A program made the position numbers and the translations under genes. 64,000 nt of DNA, from assembly GCA_963814095.1 (NCBI GenBank), contig CAWFBT010000014.1, positions 62,001 to 126,000 of the forward strand. The letters are read 5' to 3'. This DNA is from JACVRW01 sp963814095. Lineage in GTDB: Bacteria; Actinomycetota; Thermoleophilia; Solirubrobacterales; Thermoleophilaceae. The notes below the pieces were generated by a model. That model saw only the letters and a program-made list of their open reading frames with translations. It did not search any database and was not told where the DNA came from. Shown in pieces: positions 16,626 to 25,403 of the stretch (the stretch's first letter is position 1; each line of letters starts with the position of its first letter).

Positions 16626-17689
16626 AGTTCAGCTACTGCATGCTGCCGGACTACCCGCTCGGCGACTCGATCGAGATGATCAAGACGGCGGACGAGCTCG
16701 GCTACTACGCGTGCTACGCGGTCGACGAGACCTGGCACAAGGACCTGTGGACGCTGTTCGCCCACGCGGCCGACAAGACCGAGCGGATCCGCTTCGGGCC
16801 GAATGTGACGCATGTGTTCCTGCGCGAGCCGACGCTCATCTGTCAGCAGCTCGCGACGCTCGACGAGATCACCGGCGGGCGCACAGAGGCGGTCGTCTCG
16901 ACCGGCAACTTCGGGCTGATGGCGCAGTACCACCTCGACTGGGAGGGCCAGAAGCCGCTCTCGCGCCTGCGCGAGGCGCTGCACGTGATGCGCACGTTCC
17001 TCGACGAGGGCAAGATCGACTTCGAGGGCGACTTCTTCAAGTACACGGGCCTCTTCACCGCCGCCCGGCCGGTGCAGGAGCGGATCCCGCTGCTGATGGG
17101 CGGCATGAAGGGGCCGCGCTCGTTCCGCACCGCGGGCGAGATCGCGGACGGCCTGCATCAGGCGCTCGGGTACTCGCGCGAGGCGTACGACTACCAGGTC
17201 GACAACATGCGCCAGGGTGCCGAGAAGGCCGGACGCTCGCTCGACGACCTCGACGTCGGCGCCTGGTGCGTGACGGTCGTGGGCGAGGACTCGGCGGCCG
17301 CCAAGCACGCCGCGCGCCTGCTCGTCGCGTTCTACATCTCCTCGATGCCGGCCGAGCAGCTCGCGCGCCACGGGATCGACGCCGCGGAGCTCCAGCCGGT
17401 GGTCGACGCGCTCGGCGCAGGCGACATCAAGGGCGCCTACGAGGCGTTCACCCCCGACTACGTCGAGAAGCTGTCGCTCGCGGGTACGCCGGAGGAGGTC
17501 GTCGAGAAGATCAAGTCGGACATCGAGCCGGCCGGGGTGGGGCACATGATCTTCGCGCTCTCCGATCCCCACCTCGTCAAGTTCTTCACGAACGAGGACG
17601 TCGAGAACGTGCCCGACATCCAGGGCCAGCTCAAGCTGGTCGCGGAGCGGGTGATGCCGGCCTTCGCCGGGGCGGCCGCGGCGAGCTAG
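16622..17689 (+). CDS. LLM-class (F420-dependent) oxidoreductase
   Basis: 355 residues of the luciferase-like monooxygenase TIM-barrel family. Typical stretches: IKTADELGYYACYAVDE, RIRFGPNVTHVFLREPT, RTEAVVSTGNFG, IPLLMGGMKGPRSFRTAGEIADG. Actinobacterial members of this type usually use coenzyme F420 (for example methylene-tetrahydromethanopterin reductase-like or dehydrogenases). ATG overlaps the preceding stop (ATGA at 16622-16625). Last gene of the run; an inverted repeat lies 17 nt downstream of its stop. The link with GlcD/GlcF-type proteins suggests an electron route between F420 and a hydroxy acid, which is inference. Confidence 0.85.
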   Translation: MKFSYCMLPDYPLGDSIEMIKTADELGYYACYAVDETWHKDLWTLFAHAADKTERIRFGPNVTHVFLREPTLICQQLATLDEITGGRTEAVVSTGNFGLMAQYHLDWEGQKPLSRLREALHVMRTFLDEGKIDFEGDFFKYTGLFTAARPVQERIPLLMGGMKGPRSFRTAGEIADGLHQALGYSREAYDYQVDNMRQGAEKAGRSLDDLDVGAWCVTVVGEDSAAAKHAARLLVAFYISSMPAEQLARHGIDAAELQPVVDALGAGDIKGAYEAFTPDYVEKLSLAGTPEEVVEKIKSDIEPAGVGHMIFALSDPHLVKFFTNEDVENVPDIQGQLKLVAERVMPAFAGAAAAS

Positions 17690-17705
17690 CGCTGCCGACC
17701 GTAAT

Positions 17706-17737
17706 TCACACCCGCCCACGTGGTTGGACGGGTGTGA
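17706..17737. repeat. 9-bp perfect inverted repeat between the purine operon and the PD40 protein gene
   Basis: TCACACCCG (17706-17714) and CGGGTGTGA (17729-17737) are perfect complements around a 14-nt loop that itself contains CCACGTGG. It lies 17 nt past the oxidoreductase stop and covers the presumed GTG start of the next gene. No T-run follows, so it may be a factor-assisted terminator or an element that hides the next start codon. Confidence 0.5.
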
Positions 17738-19456
17738 CCGGATCGAGACAAGCCACATTCCTCGCGCTCATCGCCTCCCTCCTCGTGCTCAGTCCTGCCG
17801 CGGAGGGCGCGATGGACGAGACCGAGCTGATCAGCATTCAACCGACCGAGGCGGGAGGTCTCGGCGCAGACGGGGTCTCGTTCGAACCGGCTCTCTCCGC
17901 GGACGGGCGCTACGTGGCCTTCGAGTCGAATGCCGCCAACCTGAGCGGCGAGGACAACGACGCGTTCCGCGACGTGTTCCTGCGCGACACCCAGACCGGC
18001 GCGGTCACCCTGGTCAGCCGCCGGAGCGCGTCGGAGGGCGGCACAGGCGGCAACGAGGTCTCGGAGCTCAATGGGATGTCCGCCGACGGGCGCTACGTCG
18101 CCTTCAGCTCAGACGCCGACAACCTGAGTGCCGCGGACGACAACGCCCACTTCAACGTCTTCGTGCGGGACACCCTCACCGCCACCACCATCCTGGTCAG
18201 CCGCCAGAGCGCCGGGGACGGCGGCGATGGGGGCGATGCCCAGTCGGTCTATGGATCGATGTCCGCGGACGGCCGCTACGTGGTCTTCGAGTCCAGCGCG
18301 AGCAACCTCGCCGCTGACGACGACAACGGCGCGCGCGACATCTTCATGCGCGACCTGCAGACGAACGCGACCACGCTGGTGAGTCGCCGCAGTGCCCTGT
18401 CCGGCAACGGCCCGGCCAGCAGCAGCTCGTTCAACGCCGCCATCTCCGCGGACGGCCGCTACGTGGCCTTCGAGTCGAGTGCTGACAACCTCAGCACGAT
18501 CGACGACAACGCGGTCTTCAACGTGTTCGTGCGCGACCTGCAGACAGGAAGCGTGCGCCTGGCCAGCCGGCGCAGCGCCGGCGGTCCGAGACGGCGGCGA
18601 CGGCGGCAACGGCGACTCGCGCCATCCCACGCTCTCGGCCGACGGGCGCTACGTCGCGTTCGACTCCGAGGCCGACAACCTCAGCGACGAGGACGACAAC
18701 TCCGTGGTCGATGTCTTCGTGCGCGACCTCGAGCTGGACACGACCACGCTGGGCAGCCGCCAGAGCGGCGCCGGCGCCGCCGCGGACGGCGACTCCGAGG
18801 ATGCCGTGCTCTCCCCCGACGGGCGTCTAATGGCCTTCGAGAGCGAGGCGGACAATCTGAGCAGCGACGACAACGGCAACGCCCGGGACGTCTTCGTGCG
18901 CGATCTGCAGACCGGCGCCGTGGCCCTCGCCAGCCGCCAGAGCGCCGCCGACGGCGGTGTCGGCGGCAACGACGACTCCGGCGGCGCAGCCTTCTCCGGC
19001 GACGGCCGCTATCTCGGCTTCCACTCGGGAGCCGACAACCTGAGCCCGCTGGACAGCGAGGACCTGTTCGACGTCTTCCGCAGGGATCTGTTCGGGCCGG
19101 GCGGCGTGCCGGCCGGCCCGGGCGGCGCGCCGGGGGCTGACACCACCCGCCCGAAGCTCTCGAAGCTGTCCCTGTCGCGCACGCGGTTCGCCCGCGGCCA
19201 CGCGACGCGGTTGCGCTTCAAGCTCTCCGAGGCCGCCGACGTGCGGATCGAGATCCGCCGCCGCAAGGCCGGCCGCTACCGCAAGATCGGCGCGCTGAAG
19301 AAGGGGAACCGCGACGCCGGCAGCAACTCGATCCGCATCGCGGGCCGACTGCGCGGCAAGGCGCTGAAGTCAGGCCACTTCCAGTTCGTGGTGACGGCCA
19401 GCGACGACGCCGGCAACCGCTCACTGCCCAAGAAGCTCCGCTTCAGGATCGTCTAG
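17734..19456 (+). pseudogene. Secreted PD40/TolB-like repeat protein, one frameshift
   Basis: Starts with a signal peptide (GTG 17734; ATFLALIASLLVLSPAAEGA). Seven repeats of about 60 residues follow, each with the pattern SADGRYVAFES, ADNLS, DxFVRDLQTG and SRRSA, as in PD40 beta-propellers. Near 18583-18592 the frame changes; repeats continue without loss on the other side (DGGDGGNGDSRHPTLSADGRYVAF). The C-terminus (about residues 470-570) is a basic beta domain (RTRFARGHATRLRFKLSEAA) common on secreted proteins of Thermoleophilia-like genomes. Whole protein would be about 574 residues. A GGCGGCGAC-rich site makes an indel error plausible. Confidence 0.75.
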
Positions 19457-20787
19457 CCGACTCCGTACATGTCGCGGACGTAGGGCAGGAGGCCGCGTGC
19501 CTCGAGCCGGTCGACCGGCGCCCGGAAGGTCACCTGGACAACACCCGGGTGGCGGCCGATCTCGATCGCGCCCGTGATCGTCGCCCGGTTCTTCACCTCC
19601 GGCACCTCGATGTCGAGCAGCGAGGCGGCGCGCTCGAGCCCGTTGTCGGTGGCGCTGTTCAGGTCCGGGCCTGTCCCGATCACGGAGATCGGCGCCGACT
19701 TCTCGAGCCCGTCGAGGCCCCACTCGCGCGCGAGCTCCTCGGCGCGGGCACGCTCGCTGCCGGACAGCGGCCGGGCGAGGTAGGGCAGGTCCTCCTCGAG
19801 CGGCAGCAGGAGCGGCCCGTCGATGCCGAGACCCTTGAGCAGCTCGACCTGGAGCGTGACCGTGCCCGACACGTCGCAGGTGTGGCCGGCGATCTCGCCG
19901 TCGCCCTGCAGCGCGTGCATGTCGCCCATGTAGACCCCGCCGCCCGCCAGCTTCACCGGGCAGATCAGGATGGCGCCGGCGCGAACGGCGTCGATGTCCA
20001 TGTGGCCGTCTGTGCGGTGCTCAGCGAGCTCCTCGGGGGTCAGCGAGTAGGCGTGCGGCGCCCCGATCAGGAACGAGCCGAAGTCGCCCGCGTTGTGCGA
20101 GTCGGGGATCGTCTTCGACGGCGTCGTGCCGAGCTGGCCCATGAACGGCCGCAGCCGGGCGGCGAGGCCGACGAGGTCATGTGGCGCGAAGGCGAGGATC
20201 GGGTTCTGGACCGAGTTCTCGGGCAGCGCGGCGTAGCGTGAGGCCTCGTGCGCGATCCGCTCCGCGGACTCGCGGCCGACCGTCACGCCCATCGTGTGGC
20301 CGTGGTCGAAGGCGATCGTGTAGCCGTTCGTGAACTTGAACGGCGTGGCATCCGCGCCGCAGCTTGTGCAGCGCACCGCTTCCTGGCCGATCCCCTCGAG
20401 CCGCGTCTCGGGGTGCTCGATGCCGCAGCTCGGGCAGACGGCCGCGCAGTAGGGATCGCCGTTGAAGCTGCCCTCGGGCGAGACGTCGTTGCCGGAGGCG
20501 GTGGCGATCGAGGTGACCTCGATGTCCTTGATGCGAATCGCGATGGCGTCGCCGGGCTCGGCGCCGGCGACCGCGACCGGGCGGGCCACCTCGTGGCCGC
20601 CACGCAGAGCGGGCGTGATCATCGGGCCCCAGCAGCCCGGAGTGGTGTTGACGACGACGTGGCCGCCATCCTCGACCGGGCCGAGCATCTCGACGTCCGG
20701 GCCGAGCAGGCCGTTCGTGAAGGTGTCGACGAAGACGGTGGGGTGGGCCTGGCCGGCGGCGGCAGGCGCGGCGGGTTCTACGGCCAT
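19453..20787 (-). CDS. Acetamidase/formamidase family amidohydrolase
   Basis: 444 residues of the FmdA/AmdA family, which releases ammonia from formamide or acetamide. Seen: GDAIAIRIKDIEV, AVCPSCGIEHPETR with a second CTSCGADATPF (a zinc-ribbon-like Cys set), GVYMGDMHALQGDGEIAGHTCDVSG with the conserved metal/active-site His residues (split as GVYMGDMHALQGDGEIAG and HTCDVSG), and HMDIDAVRAG. It ends 4 nt into the convergent PD40 gene end. Its ATG overlaps the 3' end of the MoaD-like gene, so both are one transcript. Formamide could arise from purine or histidine breakdown. Confidence 0.88.
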   Translation of the reverse strand: MAVEPAAPAAAGQAHPTVFVDTFTNGLLGPDVEMLGPVEDGGHVVVNTTPGCWGPMITPALRGGHEVARPVAVAGAEPGDAIAIRIKDIEVTSIATASGNDVSPEGSFNGDPYCAAVCPSCGIEHPETRLEGIGQEAVRCTSCGADATPFKFTNGYTIAFDHGHTMGVTVGRESAERIAHEASRYAALPENSVQNPILAFAPHDLVGLAARLRPFMGQLGTTPSKTIPDSHNAGDFGSFLIGAPHAYSLTPEELAEHRTDGHMDIDAVRAGAILICPVKLAGGGVYMGDMHALQGDGEIAGHTCDVSGTVTLQVELLKGLGIDGPLLLPLEEDLPYLARPLSGSERARAEELAREWGLDGLEKSAPISVIGTGPDLNSATDNGLERAASLLDIEVPEVKNRATITGAIEIGRHPGVVQVTFRAPVDRLEARGLLPYVRDMYGVG

Positions 20788-21059
20788 TGGAGACTCCTCT
20801 CGGGTGTCGTGCCGGCGCCGCCGGCGACTGGGATGAGCAGGGCGACCTCGTCGCCGTCGGCGAGCGCCTGCTTGCGGCTCGCGTGCGTGCCCCTCACGAC
20901 CGGCAGGGCCGAGTCGAGCGCGGGGGCGATCGCCGGCTCGAGCTCGCCGACTCTGGCGAGCAGCGCGTCGACGGTGGCCTCCCTAGGAAGCTCCACCTGC
21001 AGCCGCCGGGTGCCGGCGGCGGTGGCCAGCCCCGACCCAAGTCGCACCTGGACGTGCAC
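20778..21059 (-). CDS. MoaD/ThiS-family sulfur-carrier-like protein with buried Gly-Gly
   Basis: 93 residues with a ubiquitin-like beta-grasp pattern: LQVELPREATVDALLARVGEL is a typical MoaD helix entry (split: LQVELPREATVD, ALLARVGEL), then ADGDEVALLIPVAGG. In working sulfur carriers the Gly-Gly is the very C-terminus. Here G80-G81 is followed by 12 more residues (AGTTPERSLQWP), and the frame stops 10 nt inside the formamidase gene. Either the protein needs processing, it is not a sulfur carrier, or a base error has removed the stop. Co-transcription with formamidase, and the molybdenum enzyme nearby, are noted. Confidence 0.75.
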   Translation of the reverse strand: MHVQVRLGSGLATAAGTRRLQVELPREATVDALLARVGELEPAIAPALDSALPVVRGTHASRKQALADGDEVALLIPVAGGAGTTPERSLQWP

Positions 21060-21103
21060 GGCCGAGTCAGCGTACCGCGAGACCTGACCCTTATCCTTGG
21101 CCC

Positions 21104-21370
21104 ATGGCGGATTGCTCCCATCTCGACCAGGTGCACGTCGAGCGTCCCGACTCGGTGCCCGGCTGCGAGGACTGCCTGCGCACGGGCGATCGCTGGGTGC
21201 ACCTGAGGGTGTGCCGCACGTGCGGTCACGTGGGCTGCTGCGACTCCTCCCCGAATCGGCACGCGACCGCGCACAACCGCGAGAGCGCGCATCCGATCGT
21301 GAGCTCGGTCGAGCCGGGCGAGGACTGGTCGTACTGCTACGAGGACGACCTCGCGTTCGTCATCAACTAG
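21104..21370 (+). CDS. UBP-type zinc finger protein
   Basis: 88 residues, almost entirely a ZnF-UBP domain: CSHLDQV, CEDCLRTG, VCRTCGHVGCCDSS, HATAHNRESAHPIV. In eukaryotes this domain binds the ubiquitin C-terminus; bacterial stand-alone copies are common in actinobacteria and of unknown role. All Cys and His ligands appear present. It is divergent from the MoaD-like gene (45 nt apart) and 9 nt upstream of the next gene. Confidence 0.85.
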   Translation: MADCSHLDQVHVERPDSVPGCEDCLRTGDRWVHLRVCRTCGHVGCCDSSPNRHATAHNRESAHPIVSSVEPGEDWSYCYEDDLAFVIN

Positions 21371-21379
21371 CCGCCGGAG

Positions 21380-21958
21380 ATGCTGTTCAGGCTGGAGACG
21401 CTGCGCGGCATCGAGGCCGGCGAGGTAACGCTCGCCTTCAGGCGCTGGCGGCACCCGACGGTCAGGGCGGGCGGCACGCTCCGCACGCGCGTGGGCGTGC
21501 TCGCGATCGAGTCGGTCGAGCCGGTGAAGGAGGCCGCGATCAGCGACGCCGAGGCGCGCCGAGCCGGCGCCGCCGACCGCGCGGAGCTGATCGCGCAGCT
21601 TCGTCCCGAGGGGACGCTCTATCGCATCGAGTTCCGGCTCGCGGGACCGGACCCGCGCATCGCGCTGCGTGAGCGGGCCGACCTGGACGACGAGGAGCGA
21701 GCGGCGATCGACGCCCGCCTGGCGCGCTTCGACGCGGCGAGCCGGCACGGCCCCTGGACCGCCCGGGTGCTCGATCTGATCGCAGAGCGGCCCGCCACGC
21801 GCGCTCCGGAGCTCGCGGCCGAGCTGGGCCGCGAGACCGCTCCCTTCAAGGCCGACGTGCGCAAGCTGAAGGAGCTCGGGCTGACCGAGAGCCTCGAGCG
21901 CGGCTACCGGCTCTCGCCGCGCGGGCGCGCCTACCGCGGGCTCGCCAAGCTCGGTTAG
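21380..21958 (+). CDS. ASCH-like domain protein with C-terminal winged helix
   Basis: 192 residues. The N-terminal 75 residues (GEVTLAFRRWRHPTVRAGGT, VGVLAIESVEPV) resemble the beta-barrel ASCH/PUA-like fold, possibly RNA-binding. The C-terminal 70 residues (ATRAPELAAELGRETAPFKAD, written in parts ATRAPELAAELG and RETAPFKAD, then VRKLKELGLTESL) form a winged helix-turn-helix. ATG 21380 is directly preceded by GGAG, closer than usual, so translation may depend on the upstream zinc-finger gene 9 nt away. Role unknown. Confidence 0.65.
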   Translation: MLFRLETLRGIEAGEVTLAFRRWRHPTVRAGGTLRTRVGVLAIESVEPVKEAAISDAEARRAGAADRAELIAQLRPEGTLYRIEFRLAGPDPRIALRERADLDDEERAAIDARLARFDAASRHGPWTARVLDLIAERPATRAPELAAELGRETAPFKADVRKLKELGLTESLERGYRLSPRGRAYRGLAKLG

Positions 21959-23121
21959 GGCTGGGCGGCCGCGGAGGCGGGCGTCTCTATCTCCTGCTCG
22001 ACGAAGGCCGAGGCGAGCCCGGCGACGAGACCGCTCAGCCCGGACTCGCGCACGGCCGCGCGCTGGCGCTCGGCCCCGGGTGACTCCATCAGCGCGCGCA
22101 ACTGGTCGAGCTCGGCGCGGCTCCCGAGGTCGTCCGCGTGCGGCTCGCAGACGGCGAGCAGCTCCTCGAGCTGCCGGCGCACGGGGACCTGGGACGCACT
22201 TGCCACGTCGATCAGGCAGGCGTCCATGCCGTCACGCGCGGCGATGAAGCGGTTCTCCTCGAGCACCTCCTGCGCTCCCACGAGCTCCGGCGGGGCGTAC
22301 CCCTCGGTGGCCTCGAGCCGCACCAGCGCCTGGATCAGCGCGGTCAGGCCGGCCGTGGCAGCGACGGTCGTCTGCGCGTCGGCTATCCGGACCTCGACGG
22401 TGCCAAGGCGCGGCTGCACGCGCACGTCCCACCAGATGAAGGTGGGCTCGGGGAAGATCTCGGCGCGCAGCATGATGTCGACTGCCTCGATGTAGGCGCC
22501 GTAGCTGCCGAAGCGGCGCGGGACGCCCGAGCGCGGAAAGCCCTGGAAGAGCGGCGTGCGAAACGACGCCATCCCGCTGTCGCGGCCGCGCCAGTACGGC
22601 GAGTTGCCGGAGGCCGCGAGGATCAGCGGCAGGTGCGCCCGCATACGGTCCGCGGCGAGGATCGCAAGCTCGGGATCCGGTACGCCGACGTGCACGTGCA
22701 GCGCGAAGGTCGGCTCGCGACGCGCCAGCTCGCGCATCTTGTCGTAGAGCGCCTGGTAGCGCTCGCCCCCCGACACCTCGGTGTCCTCACCCTGCGCGAA
22801 CGGGTGCGTTCCCGCCACTGCCGCGCGCAGCCCGAGCGGCGCCAGCTCCTCGGCGAGCCGCGCGCGCAGGGCGGCCACCTCGCCAACCGCGGCGCGCACG
22901 CCGGTATGGACGCCGCCCGCCAGCTCGAGCGTGCAGGAATGCGTCTCGGCGCTCATCTTTCGCGTGAGCTCGGTGCTGAGCACGGGCAGCACGTCATCGA
23001 GCCGGTAGGCGAGCGCCCAGCGCTCGGGGTCGAGGAGCATGACCTCCTCCTCGATGCCGACGGTCCAGGCCGGGCGGCTCGAGTCGGCCCCCCAGTGTGC
23101 CCATTCGGGCTCGTGGCTCAC
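21955..23121 (-). CDS. Carboxylate-amine ligase, YbdK/GCS2 family
   Basis: 388 residues of the glutamate-cysteine ligase 2 family. Conserved: WTVGIEEEVMLLDP (ATP/metal site), HSCTLELAGGVHTG, FALHVHVGVPDPE, SGNSPYWRG, FIWWDVRVQPRLGTVEVRIAD (in parts FIWWDVRVQ and PRLGTVEVRIAD). These enzymes join an amine to the carboxylate of glutamate, not always cysteine. The GTG start is 4 nt after the amidotransferase stop, so it is the third gene of a minus-strand operon with ATP-grasp and amidotransferase genes. It ends convergently with a 4-nt overlap with the ASCH gene. Confidence 0.87.
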   Translation of the reverse strand: MSHEPEWAHWGADSSRPAWTVGIEEEVMLLDPERWALAYRLDDVLPVLSTELTRKMSAETHSCTLELAGGVHTGVRAAVGEVAALRARLAEELAPLGLRAAVAGTHPFAQGEDTEVSGGERYQALYDKMRELARREPTFALHVHVGVPDPELAILAADRMRAHLPLILAASGNSPYWRGRDSGMASFRTPLFQGFPRSGVPRRFGSYGAYIEAVDIMLRAEIFPEPTFIWWDVRVQPRLGTVEVRIADAQTTVAATAGLTALIQALVRLEATEGYAPPELVGAQEVLEENRFIAARDGMDACLIDVASASQVPVRRQLEELLAVCEPHADDLGSRAELDQLRALMESPGAERQRAAVRESGLSGLVAGLASAFVEQEIETPASAAAQP

Positions 23122-23125
23122 CGCG

Positions 23126-23906
23126 TCAGGCCGCTCTCAAGTCGGCGGCGGAGTGCTCGGCACCCGCCTGCACGAGCCCCTCGAACAGGGCGAAGTGCTC
23201 GGGCATCTCGACGAGGCCCTCGGCGTGCCACTGGACTCCGAACACGAAGCCCTTGGCGCCGCTCTCGAGGGCCTCGACGGTTCCGTCGGCGGCCGTGCCG
23301 ACAGCGCGCAGCCCGCGGGCCGAGCGTCGCGGGCGCCTGATGGTGGAACGAGTTGACGCGGACCTCGGTCCGGCCCATCAGCTTGGCGAGGCGGCTGTCG
23401 GACGCGAGCTTCACCTCGTGCGTCACCTGGCGGCCGGACGCCTGCTGGCGGTGCTCGACCTCAGCGGACAGGTCGGGAAGGTGCTGATGCAGGGTGCCGC
23501 CGAGCGCCACGTTCAGCACCTGCGCGCCGCGGCAGATGCCGAGCACGGGGACGCCGCGGCGGACCGCCCGCCGCGCGAGCGCGAGCTCGAACAGGTCGAG
23601 CTCCGGCTCCGTCGGGCCGAGCTTCTCGTGCGCCTCCGCGCCATAGGCCGACGGGTGCAGGTCGGGCCCGCCGGACAGGCAGACGGCGTCGAGCCGCGCG
23701 AGCAGCGGATCGATGGCCGAGCCGTGGACGGGCGTGAGGATCACGGGCAGCCCACCGGCCGAGCGCACGGAGTCGAGGTAGCGCTCGCCGAGCGCGAGCT
23801 CGCGCCGGCTCGGCTCCCCCTGCGGCACGACGCTGTGGTCGGTGGCGCGCCGGACCTCGGAAGTCGACACTCCGACGAGCGGCGGCCTGCTCACGACAGC
23901 ACCCAC
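23126..23906 (-). pseudogene. Class I glutamine amidotransferase, PuuD-like gamma-glutamyl hydrolase, one frameshift
   Basis: About 260 residues when repaired. Nucleophile elbow VLGICRGAQVLN and FHHQ are in the first frame. After about 23316 the other frame carries GFVFGVQWHAEG with the remaining His-Glu of the triad, and ends AADLRAA at 23126. The extra base lies in GCCCGCGGGC, a likely error site. The family hydrolyses gamma-glutamyl amides such as gamma-glutamyl-GABA. Between a gamma-glutamyl-type ligase and an ATP-grasp enzyme it may remove or recycle glutamyl groups. Start ATG 23906 overlaps the end of the ATP-grasp gene. Confidence 0.8.
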
Positions 23907-25306
23907 GTGTCCTTGCCTCCTCCCTCTTGCGAGCTGTTCACGACCAGCGAGTCCCGGCTCAGAGCTACCCGCGTGAGGCCTCCCGGAATCACGCGTGCAG
24001 TGTCTCCCGCGAGCAGGACGAACGGCCTCAGGTCGATGTGACGCGGCTCGAGCCGTCCGCCGGAGGCCGTCGGGTGGCGCGAGAGCATGATCGTCTCCTG
24101 GGCCACGTAGCCCTCGGGATCGCGGGCGATCTCGGCTGCGGTGCGCCGCACGTCCTGCTGCTCGGCGTGCGGTGCGACGACGACGCCCACGCCGCCGTAT
24201 CCGGCGCGCGGCTTGATGACGAGCTCGTCGATTCGCTCGAGCACCGCGCTGCGCACGTCCGGCACGCCGACGTCGTATGTGCGCACCGCGCCGAGCAGCG
24301 GCTCCTCGGCGAGGTAGAAGCGCACCATCTTCTCCACGTAGGCGTGCATCAGCTTGTCATCCGCCACGCCCGCGCCGAACGCGTTCACGCAGGTGACCCT
24401 GCCGGCGCGGAGCGGAGCGAACAGCGCCGCACCGACGTCGGTGAGCTCGCCACGCTCGTCCTCGAGCCGATCCTCGTTCGTCCTGCGGTAGACGACGTCC
24501 ACGGGCATGCGCCGCCCGTTCACGCGCGCGATCAGACGGTCGCCCGAAACGGAGAGCTCGGCGCACGTCACGACCGGGATAGAGAGAGCGCGCGCGATCC
24601 GCTCGTGCTCGTACCAGGCGCTGTTCGAGGGGCCGTCCGACAGCACCACGATCGACGGGTCGTCGACCCCCTCCGGCGCGGCGGCCCGCAGGGTCTCGGC
24701 AATGGTGTCGAGCACGTCGTCGAGCGGCCGGCGACGCTCGGCGAGCCCACTGGGCAGATGGCGGTCGAGCGTCTCGCGCGCGGCGAGCGTGTAGGTCGTG
24801 CCGGACGGCGTGCGCACGTTGTCCTCGAGCACGTGGAAGCGCCCGTCGCGGTCGCGCACGAGGTCGAGCCCCGCGATCGCCACCCGCACGGGTGGGGCGG
24901 GTAGCCCGACGAGCCGTCGCTCGAAGTGGTCGCAGCTCTCGAGCACGCGCCCGGGCAGGACGCCCGCCTCGACGATCTCCTGCTTGCCGTAGGCGTCGGC
25001 GACGAAGCGGTCGAGGGCGCGCACGCGCTGCGCGAGCCCGCGCTCGAGGAGCGCCCACTCGTCGGCGGTGATCACGCGCGGGACCAGGTCGAGCCGAAAG
25101 GGCTCGCTCTCGCCCGTCCCGCCGAACTCGACGCCGCTTCGCCGGACGTCGCGGTCCACGTCCTCGGCGAGCGCGCCCAGGTCCATCTCGGCCAGCGCTC
25201 CGAGCAGGCCGGCGTAGGGGGGACGCGGCGTCCCGTCCGGCTCGAGCGCCTCGTCGAAGGCGTCCGGCTCAGGCGTGTAGATGACGCCCGTCACCGGCCT
25301 CAGCAT
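23891..25306 (-). CDS. Circularly permuted ATP-grasp (type 2) protein
   Basis: About 471 residues of the circularly permuted ATP-grasp family (old DUF404/DUF407). Seen: LDLVPRVITADEW, FHVLEDNVRTPSGTTYTL, VDVVYRRTNEDRLEDERG, VNAFGAGVADDKLMHAYV, ELVIKPRAGYGGVGVVV (ATP-binding), QETIMLSRHPT. Such proteins are thought to be amide or peptide ligases. ATG 25306 chosen; GTG 25294 is an alternative and the longer frame upstream has no family similarity. First gene of the ATP-grasp, amidotransferase, GCS2 operon. No alpha-E or transglutaminase partner, frequent elsewhere, is present. Confidence 0.87.
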   Translation of the reverse strand: MLRPVTGVIYTPEPDAFDEALEPDGTPRPPYAGLLGALAEMDLGALAEDVDRDVRRSGVEFGGTGESEPFRLDLVPRVITADEWALLERGLAQRVRALDRFVADAYGKQEIVEAGVLPGRVLESCDHFERRLVGLPAPPVRVAIAGLDLVRDRDGRFHVLEDNVRTPSGTTYTLAARETLDRHLPSGLAERRRPLDDVLDTIAETLRAAAPEGVDDPSIVVLSDGPSNSAWYEHERIARALSIPVVTCAELSVSGDRLIARVNGRRMPVDVVYRRTNEDRLEDERGELTDVGAALFAPLRAGRVTCVNAFGAGVADDKLMHAYVEKMVRFYLAEEPLLGAVRTYDVGVPDVRSAVLERIDELVIKPRAGYGGVGVVVAPHAEQQDVRRTAAEIARDPEGYVAQETIMLSRHPTASGGRLEPRHIDLRPFVLLAGDTARVIPGGLTRVALSRDSLVVNSSQEGGGKDTWVLS

Positions 25307-25403
25307 CGCGCCGGACCGCCCCGATGTCCTTGTACCAGGGTCCAAAGATCGGCGCCGCCGCCCGCCATTCGGTCGAAGCCGGCCGGTCCGCGGCGCCGCG
25401 CGC

